A DNA stretch of 16,593 nt from Phycisphaerales bacterium UBA6054 (GTDB lineage: Bacteria > Planctomycetota > Phycisphaerae > Phycisphaerales > UBA1924), in the NCBI GenBank assembly GCA_002429045.1, contig DIYM01000089.1, positions 1 to 16,593 of the forward strand, read 5' to 3'. A program made the position numbers and the translations under genes. Under the pieces are notes generated by a model. That model did no database searches. It was not told where the DNA came from and saw nothing but the letters and a program-made list of their open reading frames with translations. How positions within the stretch are numbered: position 1 is the stretch's first letter; the number at the start of each line of letters is the position of its first letter. This document shows positions 1 to 7,080 of the stretch, piece after piece.

Positions 1-1490
1 GGCTTGGACCACACCGCGCACGCGTACGCGAACACCATCGATACCAGCCCCAGACCGACGCAGCCCCACCACCAGACCGGGGGCAGCCGGAACGTCGGCT
101 CGGGGCCAGCGTCGATGTACCTCCCGACCGTGTAGCAGAAGAAACCGAGCCCGAACACCCCGTAGACGATCGACGGCACGCCCGCCAGGTTGTTCACCGC
201 GATGCGGATCACGCTCGTGACCACACCCTGGGTCGCGTACTCACGCAGGTACAGCGCGGCGATCACTCCCAGGGGTGTCACCGTGACCGTCAGCAGCAGC
301 GTGAGCATCACCGTCCCCATGATGACCGGGAAGACCCCGCCCTCGGTGTTCGCTTCGCGCGGGGGCGCGCTGAGGAACTCCCACCAACGAGAGAGGTAGG
401 CCCCGATCTTGTCCCCCAAACCCATCCGGTTCGCGTCGACCACGCGGACGATCTGCGAGAGCAGCAGCGGCTCGTCGGGCTCGATCTGCCGCACCGGCGC
501 GAACCTGCCCCCGGTCGGCTCGGTGATCACAATCCGCTGACGCGCGTCCTCGGCCTCGAGGGCGCGGATCCGCGTCAGCAGCGTGTCGTACTCGACCGTC
601 AGCCGCGCCTCGGTCTCCGCCGCGCCGGCACGCAACTCGTCGAGCCGCTCCGCGGTCATGCCCTGACCACGCCAGGGCCCGTGCAGCCACACCGCGAGCA
701 CCCCGACGGCCGCCAGCACCACCAACGCGAACCGCGCCATCCTCGGAGCCTTGGGACGGAGCCCGGACAGCCCACCGCCGATCCGCCGCCCCGAGACCAC
801 CGCGCCCGCGACACAGCCGACAACCCCGAACAAGATCGCGACCGATGCCGGCACCGGCATCGATGCCGCTCGCTGGCCCGGGCGTTCCAGTTCCAACTCG
901 GCCCCGCGGATCATCAGGCGCTGCGCTTCGATCTGCTGATCGATCCTGCCGAGGTCGTGCTTCTTGAGGCGCTCGATCTCCGCACGCCGCGCCCGGGCCT
1001 CCGCGTGGCGGTCCCGGATGTACTCGAGCGTCTCCTCCGCCCCGGAAGCGACCACGACACGATCCCCGGTCGGCGCGATCTCGAGCGCCCGCTCCGGCAC
1101 CCCCAGCCACACGCTCCAGACCTCACGCTCGACAAAGACCGCCTCGGCCGGGCGATCGACCGAGACGACCTCATCGGCGTCCACCCAGCGGAACGGCTCA
1201 CGCCCCAGATCGCGGTTGCCGGTCCGGTAGAGCGTCCGGGCCGGTGTCTCGGTCGTGTCCATCGGGACACCCAGGAACACCTCACCGGAGTCCAGCGTGA
1301 CCCGCTCGATCGGACGCGGCCAGTACGTCCGCATCCCGTTCAGGACGATCATGCCCACCAGCCCGAGGATCATCACCAGGCAGGCAACGAGCGCCCCGCC
1401 GGTCAGCCACACCATCGGTTCCCCGCGCGCCGAGAGGGGCGTGCGGCGGCGCGGGCGGGCCGATCCTTGTTGGTTCGCTCGATCGCTCAC
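1..1490 (-). CDS. pstA: Phosphate ABC transporter permease PstA, large form, C-terminus beyond the window edge
   Basis: Inner-membrane permease subunit of the high-affinity phosphate importer, expected to pair with PstC. I translated 496 residues before the window edge. The PstA core is clear: a membrane segment at about 386-412 ending in the ALYLREYA motif, and the signature NNLAGVPSIVYGVFGLGFF at 433-451. The N-terminal part is unusual. After TM1 (about 27-51) come roughly 160 extracytoplasmic residues with a charged coiled-coil stretch (about 155-205), then TM segments at about 213-234 and 252-270 flanking an Arg/Lys-rich loop, then a second predicted extracytoplasmic stretch (about 271-385). 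The start is a GTG that overlaps the pstC stop as GTGA, so translational coupling is likely; an ATG at residue 26 is an alternative. The last membrane segments lie outside the window. Identity rests on motifs and operon context. Confidence 0.93.
   Translation of the reverse strand, partial: MSDRANQQGSARPRRRTPLSARGEPMVWLTGGALVACLVMILGLVGMIVLNGMRTYWPRPIERVTLDSGEVFLGVPMDTTETPARTLYRTGNRDLGREPFRWVDADEVVSVDRPAEAVFVEREVWSVWLGVPERALEIAPTGDRVVVASGAEETLEYIRDRHAEARARRAEIERLKKHDLGRIDQQIEAQRLMIRGAELELERPGQRAASMPVPASVAILFGVVGCVAGAVVSGRRIGGGLSGLRPKAPRMARFALVVLAAVGVLAVWLHGPWRGQGMTAERLDELRAGAAETEARLTVEYDTLLTRIRALEAEDARQRIVITEPTGGRFAPVRQIEPDEPLLLSQIVRVVDANRMGLGDKIGAYLSRWWEFLSAPPREANTEGGVFPVIMGTVMLTLLLTVTVTPLGVIAALYLREYATQGVVTSVIRIAVNNLAGVPSIVYGVFGLGFFCYTVGRYIDAGPEPTFRLPPVWWWGCVGLGLVSMVFAYACAVWSK
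843..862. repeat. Perfect 9-bp inverted repeat inside pstA
   Basis: CGATGCCGG (843-851) and CCGGCATCG (854-862) flank two bases. It encodes the short linker ahead of the second predicted TM segment (residues about 210-216, SMPVPAS). Possibly chance in GC-rich DNA. Confidence 0.5.
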
Positions 1491-4171
1491 AGCCCGGCGT
1501 TCCTCGCTCGCACCACCTGGCGGACAACCTCCGCCGTGGTGTTGATCACAAAGGTCATCACGAACAGCACAAAGCCGCACAGAAACAAGATCCGGTAGTG
1601 CGTCTCGCCCTTGGGCGCCTCTGGCAGTTCCACCGCAATGTTCGCCGCCAGCGTGCGGAACCCGCCGAAGATGTTCCAACTCATCTCCGGGGTGTTCCCC
1701 GTGGCCATCAGCACGATCATGGTCTCGCCGACCGCACGCCCGAATCCGATCATGCATGCCGAGAAGATCCCGGACGCGGCGACGGGCAGGACCACCCGGA
1801 CGGCGGTCTGCCACTGCGTCGCCCCGGCACCGAGAGACGCCGCACGCAGCGTGTTGGGCACCGCCTGCAGGGCGTCGTCAGAGATCGTGTAGATGATCGG
1901 GATGACCGCGAACCCCATGATCATCGCCACGACCAGCGTGTTGCGCGGGGAGAACGTGCCCAGGATCGAGTCCCTCGGGTCGAACCCCAAGGACGACAGC
2001 CCCGCCGCGACGACGGCGGCGACAAGCCCGGTCAGCAGCGCGAGCAGCACGAAGCGAGCGAGCACGATCAGCCCGCCGCCCATCGCCGAAGACCGCTCGG
2101 CAAACGCGTCCACCGGGCGTCTCAGCAACGCCGCGTTGAGGAACAGAGCCGCCAGCGACGAGGGCAGCATCAGCACCGAGAACCAGCCGGGCCACGCCCC
2201 GCCGTATTCACCGTTGAGCCAACGCCGCATGTCCACCTCCGCGCCGGGCTCGGCGCCGGGCGGGGCGAACAGAATCCGTTCGAACAGCGGGCCCAGCGCA
2301 GAAGCCATCGCCACGCCCGCACCGCACGCCGCGAGAACCAGCACCAGGTGCCGCCCGGTGCCCAAGCGACGACGTGTCGCCAGCGGCACCAACTGCCAAA
2401 GGTGCGCACCGAACAGCACTCCCAGCGGGAGCGTCACCAGACCGATCAGCACCTGGGGGAGCCAGTCCCGAACATACGGCGCGACAACCATCGCGGCGAT
2501 GAAGCCGAGCACAACCGAAGGAAGCGACGCCATCATCTCAACGCCGGGCTTGACCGCCCTCCGCACCCCGTGGCTCAGAAACTCACTCGTGTAGATCGCC
2601 GCGAGCACCCCGACCGGCACCGCGAACAGCATCGCGAAGATGGTCGCCTTGAGCGTCCCGAAGATCAGCGGCATCAGGCTCAGCTTGGTTTCCGCCGCGT
2701 CCTCGCCCGCCGAGGACTGGTACACGAAAGACGGCACGGCCTGCCCCTCGTAGTGCACCTTCCCGAAGAGGGCTTTGACAGAGAACTCCGGGTAGCCAGC
2801 CTCCATCCCGCGGACCGAGTACGACCCGTCCGAGCCCAGCACCATGACCGCGTCGTTCTTGGGGAAGAACCGCACCGCGACCGGATCAGAGATATCCGCC
2901 CGGTACGACACGACCGTCTTTTCCGACGTGGCATGGCGGACCCGGACATCCCCGCCGCGCCCTAGGACCGCGACCGATCGGTCGCGCGTGCTGGGCGACA
3001 TATCCAGGATCTCGCTCGGCGCGGCCTGGAACTCGTGCGTGCGGACCAGGCCCGCCGCGCTCTCACCGCTCGCGTCGAACTGCGACACGCTCCAAGAACT
3101 GATCGTGCCCGCATCATCGCCGACCAGCAGCGTCCTCGAGCCCAGCAGCATCTCCGCATCGGACACCCGGCGCCCGTCCCCGAGCAGGGACAGCCGTTCG
3201 GCAAACGCGAAGCCGTCGTCCCCGCGGGCGTACCGCTCGACCGTCCCGTCCCGCCGCAGCAGCAGCACGCTGTCACCCTCGGCGGTGACGAAACTCCAGT
3301 CCGCGAGCCCGTTCGCGGGCCTGAACGCCGTCGAGCGGAGCCTCGTCCGGGGCTTGCCCCCGCCCAACGGACGGATCGTCCGCACGGAGTTGATCGCCAC
3401 CGTCCCGTCCGCACGCCCGACGAGCAACACCGTCCGCCCGGTCGAGTCGACCCGGTAGTCGATCCGCTCGACCGCGCCCGCGCCGTCCTCGATCTTCACC
3501 GGATCGCTCAGATCCGTCACCAGGTACGACCGCCGGGCCCGGCCGGCGAGCGTGACCTCGAACACGACCCCGCCCTCGGTCCAGACGTCCCCGACCGAGC
3601 GCCCGCTGTCGATCGCGATGGGGCGGGACTCGAAGCGGACCGATCCAAGCCGCACGGAGCCGTCGGCCAGGCCGAACGCCACGTACTGACCGTTGCGGAT
3701 CACCGAGACGGCCGTGACCTCCGGGTCACCCTCCCGCAGCAGCCCGCCGGCGATCGGCTCCCGATCGGCGTCGAACAGCCCGATCGGCGAGGCGTCCCGG
3801 GTCAGGCCCGCGGTGATGCCGCCGGACTCATCGAGGATCGCGAAGGCGTGCCCGTACGGGTCGAGCACCGTCTCGATGCCCGGGCGATCCGCCTTGGCAC
3901 CGACGGCCTCCCCCAGCGTGCCGCTCGAGAACAGAGGCACCACGACGTAGGCGAGGTACAGGCAGATACCCAGAACGGCCGCGAGGACAAGAAACCCCCC
4001 GGCGCTGATGACCATCTCCGCGGCGCGGTCGATCGCGTGGACTCTGGAAGAGACCCGCCGGGCCGGCTTCGCATCGCTGCGTCTCATCTGTGGCGTTGGT
4101 CCTGCGGGCCGCGTCGTCAGAGGAAGGAAGACCGGGTCACCCGCGTCAGCGGGCGCCCGGAGCATACTCAC
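1487..4171 (-). CDS. pstC: Phosphate ABC transporter permease PstC with large extracytoplasmic beta-propeller-like domain
   Basis: Permease subunit that forms the phosphate channel with PstA. The product is 894 residues, against about 300-340 for the usual PstC. After a cytoplasmic tail, TM1 lies at about 53-80. Residues about 85-480 form a soluble region with repeated short strands and turns of the GRADGTVAI, LLRRDGTVERY and VGDDAGTIS kind, which looks like WD40 or quinoprotein-type propeller blades. The permease core follows: FGTLKATIFAMLFAVPVGVL at about 504-523, MASLPSVVLGF at 547-557, an insertion at about 595-740 with extra hydrophobic segments, and the EAA-type loop SLGAGATQWQTAVRVVLP at 779-796. 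The start is GTG at 4171 with a weak upstream G-rich stretch; ATG at 4165 or 4087 are alternatives. Enlarged Pst permeases are known in some gammaproteobacteria and planctomycetes. The blade assignment is my inference from sequence pattern. Confidence 0.95.
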   Translation of the reverse strand: MSMLRAPADAGDPVFLPLTTRPAGPTPQMRRSDAKPARRVSSRVHAIDRAAEMVISAGGFLVLAAVLGICLYLAYVVVPLFSSGTLGEAVGAKADRPGIETVLDPYGHAFAILDESGGITAGLTRDASPIGLFDADREPIAGGLLREGDPEVTAVSVIRNGQYVAFGLADGSVRLGSVRFESRPIAIDSGRSVGDVWTEGGVVFEVTLAGRARRSYLVTDLSDPVKIEDGAGAVERIDYRVDSTGRTVLLVGRADGTVAINSVRTIRPLGGGKPRTRLRSTAFRPANGLADWSFVTAEGDSVLLLRRDGTVERYARGDDGFAFAERLSLLGDGRRVSDAEMLLGSRTLLVGDDAGTISSWSVSQFDASGESAAGLVRTHEFQAAPSEILDMSPSTRDRSVAVLGRGGDVRVRHATSEKTVVSYRADISDPVAVRFFPKNDAVMVLGSDGSYSVRGMEAGYPEFSVKALFGKVHYEGQAVPSFVYQSSAGEDAAETKLSLMPLIFGTLKATIFAMLFAVPVGVLAAIYTSEFLSHGVRRAVKPGVEMMASLPSVVLGFIAAMVVAPYVRDWLPQVLIGLVTLPLGVLFGAHLWQLVPLATRRRLGTGRHLVLVLAACGAGVAMASALGPLFERILFAPPGAEPGAEVDMRRWLNGEYGGAWPGWFSVLMLPSSLAALFLNAALLRRPVDAFAERSSAMGGGLIVLARFVLLALLTGLVAAVVAAGLSSLGFDPRDSILGTFSPRNTLVVAMIMGFAVIPIIYTISDDALQAVPNTLRAASLGAGATQWQTAVRVVLPVAASGIFSACMIGFGRAVGETMIVLMATGNTPEMSWNIFGGFRTLAANIAVELPEAPKGETHYRILFLCGFVLFVMTFVINTTAEVVRQVVRARNAGL

Positions 4172-4189
4172 ACTACAGGCCCCGAGACC

Positions 4190-4213
4190 CGATCGAAACG
4201 CGAGTTTCGATCG
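4190..4213 (-). promoter_or_regulatory. Perfect 10-bp hairpin between pstS and pstC
   Basis: The arms CGATCGAAAC (4190-4199) and GTTTCGATCG (4204-4213) are perfect inverted repeats around a 4-base loop. The hairpin begins 9 bases after the pstS stop and ends 18 bases before the pstC GTG. On the transcribed (minus) strand no U-run follows it, so it does not look like a strong intrinsic terminator. A 3' stabiliser or processing site that raises PstS output over PstC/PstA is the likely role, by analogy with hairpins that follow binding-protein genes in other ABC operons. The role is inference; the repeat itself is plain. Confidence 0.7.
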
Positions 4214-4222
4214 CCCCCGGAG

Positions 4223-5188
4223 TCAGAACCCGGGCTCGAGACCGACGGCCTCGAGGTCCTGGCGGGCGATCTCCGCCGACACCGGGAAGTACCCGTCCTT
4301 GGAGACAACCTCCTGGCCCTGCTTGCTGAAGATCAGTCGGATGAACTCGGCTCGCAGCGGGTCAAGGCCATTGACCGGATCCGCGTTGACGTACACATAC
4401 AAGAACCGCGCCAGCGGGTAATCGCCCGAGTTGGCGAACTCGCCGCTCGGGGGGAACGCCTCTTGCCCGTCCAGCGACACACGGAGCATCTTCACATCAG
4501 CGGTCGCGTACCCGATGCCCGAGTACCCCATGGCGTAGCGATCGGTCGCGATGCCCTGCACGACCGCCGACGAGCCGGGCTGCTCCTTCACGGTCGTCTT
4601 GTAGTCGTTGCCCTGCAGCGCGACCTTTTTGAAGTACCCGTAGGTCCCCGACGCCGAGTTCCGCCCGTAGAGGCTGATCGGGCGGTTCTTAAAGCCGAGG
4701 TCGTTCACGCCCAGGTCGCCCCAGGTCATGTTCTCACCCTGAACCGAGAAGACCTGGGTGAGCTGGTCGATGGAGATCTCATCCAGGGGGCAGTCCTTGT
4801 GGACAAAGACGGCCAGCGAGTCGATCGCCGTGCGGAGCGCGACGGGCTTGTACCCGAACGCCGCCTCGAACTTATCCACTTCTGAAGACTTCATCGCGCG
4901 GCTCATCGGGCCGAACTGCGCCTGCCCCTCGATCAACGCGGGGGGCGCGGTCGAAGAGCCCTTGCCCTCAACCTCGACCTGCGTCGAGGGGTAGAACGCC
5001 TTGAACTCCTCGCCCCACAGCGTCATCAGGTTGTTCATCGTGTCCGAGCCGATGCTCTTGATGTTCCCGGACACGCCGCTGGTCGCGCGGTACACCGGAA
5101 GGTCGGCATCCATCGCCGTGCGGACGCCGGCGGCCATCATCGTCGTCGCGGCAGCCACCGCCGCCAGCTTGATCATCAATCCTCGCAT
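4223..5188 (-). CDS. pstS: Phosphate-binding protein PstS
   Basis: Secreted substrate-binding protein that captures phosphate and delivers it to PstC/PstA. The 321-residue product is of normal family length. It has an N-terminal hydrophobic signal at about 5-21 (IKLAAVAAATTMMAAGV). Binding-loop motifs of the family are present: SIGSDTM at 45-51, GKGSSTAPPAL at 75-85, MSRAMK at 95-100, and GRNSASGTYGYF at 175-186. No lipobox Cys follows the signal, so it is probably a free extracytoplasmic protein. The open frame extends 56 residues further upstream, but ATG 5188 is preferred because a GGAG lies 9 bases upstream and the signal peptide begins there. It is the first gene of the pst operon. Phosphate-starvation control is usual for the family, but I could not see a clear Pho box upstream. 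Confidence 0.97.
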   Translation of the reverse strand: MRGLMIKLAAVAAATTMMAAGVRTAMDADLPVYRATSGVSGNIKSIGSDTMNNLMTLWGEEFKAFYPSTQVEVEGKGSSTAPPALIEGQAQFGPMSRAMKSSEVDKFEAAFGYKPVALRTAIDSLAVFVHKDCPLDEISIDQLTQVFSVQGENMTWGDLGVNDLGFKNRPISLYGRNSASGTYGYFKKVALQGNDYKTTVKEQPGSSAVVQGIATDRYAMGYSGIGYATADVKMLRVSLDGQEAFPPSGEFANSGDYPLARFLYVYVNADPVNGLDPLRAEFIRLIFSKQGQEVVSKDGYFPVSAEIARQDLEAVGLEPGF

Positions 5189-5484
5189 CTTCCAGTTCTC
5201 CGTGGTTGCTTTCTCGTTCGGTGCCGTCTGCGGTCTGCAGACAGGCAATCGTGACCGCCGAGACCCGGCTGGCGCGGACCGAAACTTGAAGACTTTGTAA
5301 AGGCACGGACAACGCACGCCGACAGCCCGGCGGCGGACGGGCTGCCGGACTCCCAAGACACCGCAACCCGATGCTCTCGCGCTGTTTACACACCCGTCGG
5401 TGTATCACCCCAGCGGCATTGGCACGCAACCCCGCCGCGGACGATCACAAAGAAAATGCGGCACCCCCTGCCGACCGGAGCCGC
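5189..5484 (-). promoter_or_regulatory. pstS upstream region with imperfect leader hairpin
   Basis: This 296-base gap separates the gpx stop from the pstS start and contains no convincing gene. A strong imperfect hairpin has arms 5319-5329 and 5338-5348 (11 positions, one A-C mismatch, 8-base loop). A smaller perfect palindrome, GTCTGCAGAC, is at 5233-5242. A weak promoter candidate on the minus strand has TTGCGT and GATACA spaced by 17 bases, centred near 5415, well upstream of the hairpin. The hairpin could end the gpx transcript, although no U-run follows, or lie in the pstS leader. No two-repeat Pho box of the enterobacterial CTGTCAT type was found. Confidence 0.4.
5198..5201 (-). promoter_or_regulatory. 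Shine-Dalgarno GGAG of pstS
   Basis: GGAG sits 9 bases before ATG 5188. It decides the start 56 codons inside the longer open frame, matching the beginning of the signal peptide. Confidence 0.7.
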
Positions 5485-6114
5485 TCAATCGGAGCCGAGC
5501 AAGCCGGTCAGCATCGAGATCACTTCCGGAGCGTCCGGGCTGACCCGAGGCGAGAAGCGCCCGACCACGTCGCCGTCCCGATCGACCACGAACTTGGTGA
5601 AGTTCCAGCTCGGCTCACCGCCGAGGGGCCCGGGCAACGCCGTCAGTTGCTTGTACAGCGGGTGCGCGTCCTCGCCCTTGACGCTGACCTTCGCGGCCAT
5701 GGGGAAGGTCACGCCGTACCGCTCGGAGCAGAACGCCGCGATCTCCTCGTTCGTGCCGGGCTCCTGCCCCATGAAGTTGTTGGCAGGAAAGCCAATGACC
5801 ACCAGCCCGTCTTCTTTGTGCTCGCGATAAACCCTCTCGAGAGCCTCGTACTGGGGTGTGAGCCCGCACCGGCTGGCGGTGTTCACGATCAGCACCACCT
5901 TGCCTTCGTATTGCCTGAAAGAGGCCTTCGTCCCGTCGATCAGCTCGAAGCTCTGATGGAGCACGTTCGGTCCCGCCGCACGCTCCGCCCCGCTCTGCCC
6001 CGGCTCCGGTGCGGAGGACGACCCGGCGGATTGATCAACCAAGGCGAACGCGGCCAACACCGGCAACGCAGCAGCCAAGAGTGCGACTCGCAATGAACAT
6101 GGGGTGCAGGGCAT
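5485..6114 (-). CDS. Secreted glutathione peroxidase-family thiol peroxidase (Cys type)
   Basis: Reduces hydrogen peroxide or organic hydroperoxides using thiols; bacterial Cys-type members usually depend on thioredoxin more than glutathione. The 209-residue protein carries an N-terminal signal sequence (hydrophobic about 8-25, ending near AFALVDQSAG) and a linker rich in Ser, Pro and Gly, then the GPx fold. Peroxidatic Cys83 lies in NTASRCGLTPQYE, and the remaining tetrad residues are Gln117 (in NFMGQEPG), Trp170 and Asn171 (SWNFTKF). Cys129 in AAFCSERYGVTFP corresponds to the resolving Cys of two-Cys members. The usual FPCN motif reads FPAN, so that third Cys is absent. GGAGGA (6121-6126) lies 6 bases before the ATG. 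It stands alone, divergent from the PTPS-like gene across 89 bases. An envelope location is inferred from the signal. Confidence 0.9.
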   Translation of the reverse strand: MPCTPCSLRVALLAAALPVLAAFALVDQSAGSSSAPEPGQSGAERAAGPNVLHQSFELIDGTKASFRQYEGKVVLIVNTASRCGLTPQYEALERVYREHKEDGLVVIGFPANNFMGQEPGTNEEIAAFCSERYGVTFPMAAKVSVKGEDAHPLYKQLTALPGPLGGEPSWNFTKFVVDRDGDVVGRFSPRVSPDAPEVISMLTGLLGSD

Positions 6115-6120
6115 CGGCGG

Positions 6121-6126
6121 TCCTCC
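6121..6126 (-). promoter_or_regulatory. Shine-Dalgarno GGAGGA of the GPx-like gene
   Basis: GGAGGA on the minus strand, 6 bases upstream of ATG 6114, is the strongest ribosome binding site in the window and supports the start that keeps the signal peptide. Confidence 0.7.
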
Positions 6127-6203
6127 GTGGGTCGTACTGTCTCAGAGCCGTGGCGCCCCAGCGGACCCCATCACGCCTGTCTTCGAACACCGCATCCCCG
6201 GCG

Positions 6204-7004
6204 ATGCTTTCGCGAACCGTGCGTTTTTGCATCAACCCGGACGGATCCGCCGACGGTGGCAACGGGTTCGGCGGGCGACCGGCGATGCGCGGGCTCGGCA
6301 GATACTACGAGATGACCTTCACCCTGCTCGGCACGCCCGATCCCAGAACAGGGTACATCGTGGGGATCCAGGAGATCGACGCCGCGGCCAGGGCCGCGGT
6401 CATCCCGGAGATCGGGCGCCGGTGCGCCCAGACCCCCACCGCCGAACCCGCCTCGGTGCTCGCCGGGCTGTGGCCGATCGCGAAGCAGGCGATGCCCCGC
6501 CCGCTCGCTCGTGTCCGCTGGCAACTGACCCCGACCTATTCCGTGGAGATGTCCATGCCCGACGCCGACGCCACCATCCAACGCGTGCTCATCCGCCAGA
6601 GGTTCGACTTCGCCGCCGCCCACCGGCTGCACATCGCCGGGCTCGGAGACGAGCAGAACCGGACCATCTTCGGGAAATGCAACAACCCCAACGGGCACGG
6701 TCACAACTACCAGGTCGAGCCCGCGATCTCGATCCCGATCGACCGCGCCGATTCGTTCGACCTCTCCGAACTCGAGGCAATCGTGGACGACGCGGTGATC
6801 GAGCCGTTCGACCACAAACATCTCAACCGCGACACCTCCGAGTTCAACGAAGCCGAGGGCGGCGTGATCCCGTCTGTCGAACGCATCGCGATGGTCTGCC
6901 ACGAACGCCTGCGCGCCAAGCTCGGGCAAGCCATGCCCGAAGCCACCGTCGAGCGCGTCACGGTCTGGGAGACAGACCGAACGAGCTGCACCTTTCCCGC
7001 GTGA
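6204..7004 (+). CDS. Double-domain 6-pyruvoyl-tetrahydropterin synthase / QueD-like protein
   Basis: The C-terminal half (about 128-266) is a full PTPS-fold enzyme acting on dihydroneopterin triphosphate, making either 6-pyruvoyl-tetrahydropterin or the 6-carboxy product of queuosine synthesis. Zinc ligands are His140 (FAAAHRL), His165 and His167 (NGHGHNY). The catalytic Cys159 lies in FGKCNNPNGHGHNY, which closely resembles the animal PTPS motif. Asp203-His204 (FDHKHLN) and Glu256 (VWETDR) complete the site. The N-terminal half (1-120) looks like a second, decayed copy: RFCINPDG, GLGRYYEMTFTLLG and PDPRTGYIVGI follow the PTPS strand pattern but lack the HGH zinc site and the catalytic Cys. 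ATG 6204 is chosen because homology-like sequence begins there, though no Shine-Dalgarno is visible; the open frame extends further upstream. Substrate assignment between QueD and PTPS is open. Confidence 0.88.
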   Translation: MLSRTVRFCINPDGSADGGNGFGGRPAMRGLGRYYEMTFTLLGTPDPRTGYIVGIQEIDAAARAAVIPEIGRRCAQTPTAEPASVLAGLWPIAKQAMPRPLARVRWQLTPTYSVEMSMPDADATIQRVLIRQRFDFAAAHRLHIAGLGDEQNRTIFGKCNNPNGHGHNYQVEPAISIPIDRADSFDLSELEAIVDDAVIEPFDHKHLNRDTSEFNEAEGGVIPSVERIAMVCHERLRAKLGQAMPEATVERVTVWETDRTSCTFPA

Positions 7005-7080
7005 CCGCGGGCTCACGAAACGGACTTTCTCTTCGTTGCCGCGCGATCTGATCACCGAGCGATCCCTACCCTCCGAACGC

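Noticed and set aside
241..1110. 289-codon open frame on the minus strand inside pstA
   Set aside because: The same strand in another frame reads as PstA with clear permease motifs, while this frame is Arg/Gly/Ala-rich without motifs.
1598..2965. 455-codon open frame on the plus strand opposite the pstC core
   Set aside because: Antisense to the conserved permease core; the composition (Arg, His, Gln, Asp, Pro) is that of a GC-rich shadow frame.
3035..4885. 616-codon open frame on the plus strand opposite pstC and pstS
   Set aside because: It crosses the ends of two well-supported genes on the other strand and shows no domain; it is rich in Arg, Asp and Pro as expected for an antisense shadow.
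5319..5348. Intrinsic terminator for the GPx-like gene
   Set aside because: The stem is strong but no U-run follows on the minus strand, and it is more than 130 bases after the stop, so a terminator call is not justified.
5189..5484. Pho box upstream of pstS
   Set aside because: Short CTGTC words occur, but no paired direct repeats at 11-base spacing were found.
5485..6114. Selenocysteine in the GPx-like protein
   Set aside because: The catalytic position is an ordinary Cys codon and no in-frame TGA is present, so no SECIS-type decoding is needed.
6009..6203. N-terminal extension of the PTPS-like protein upstream of ATG 6204
   Set aside because: It would overlap the gpx signal-peptide region on the other strand, and its translation is Arg-rich with no family similarity; homology-like sequence begins at 6204.
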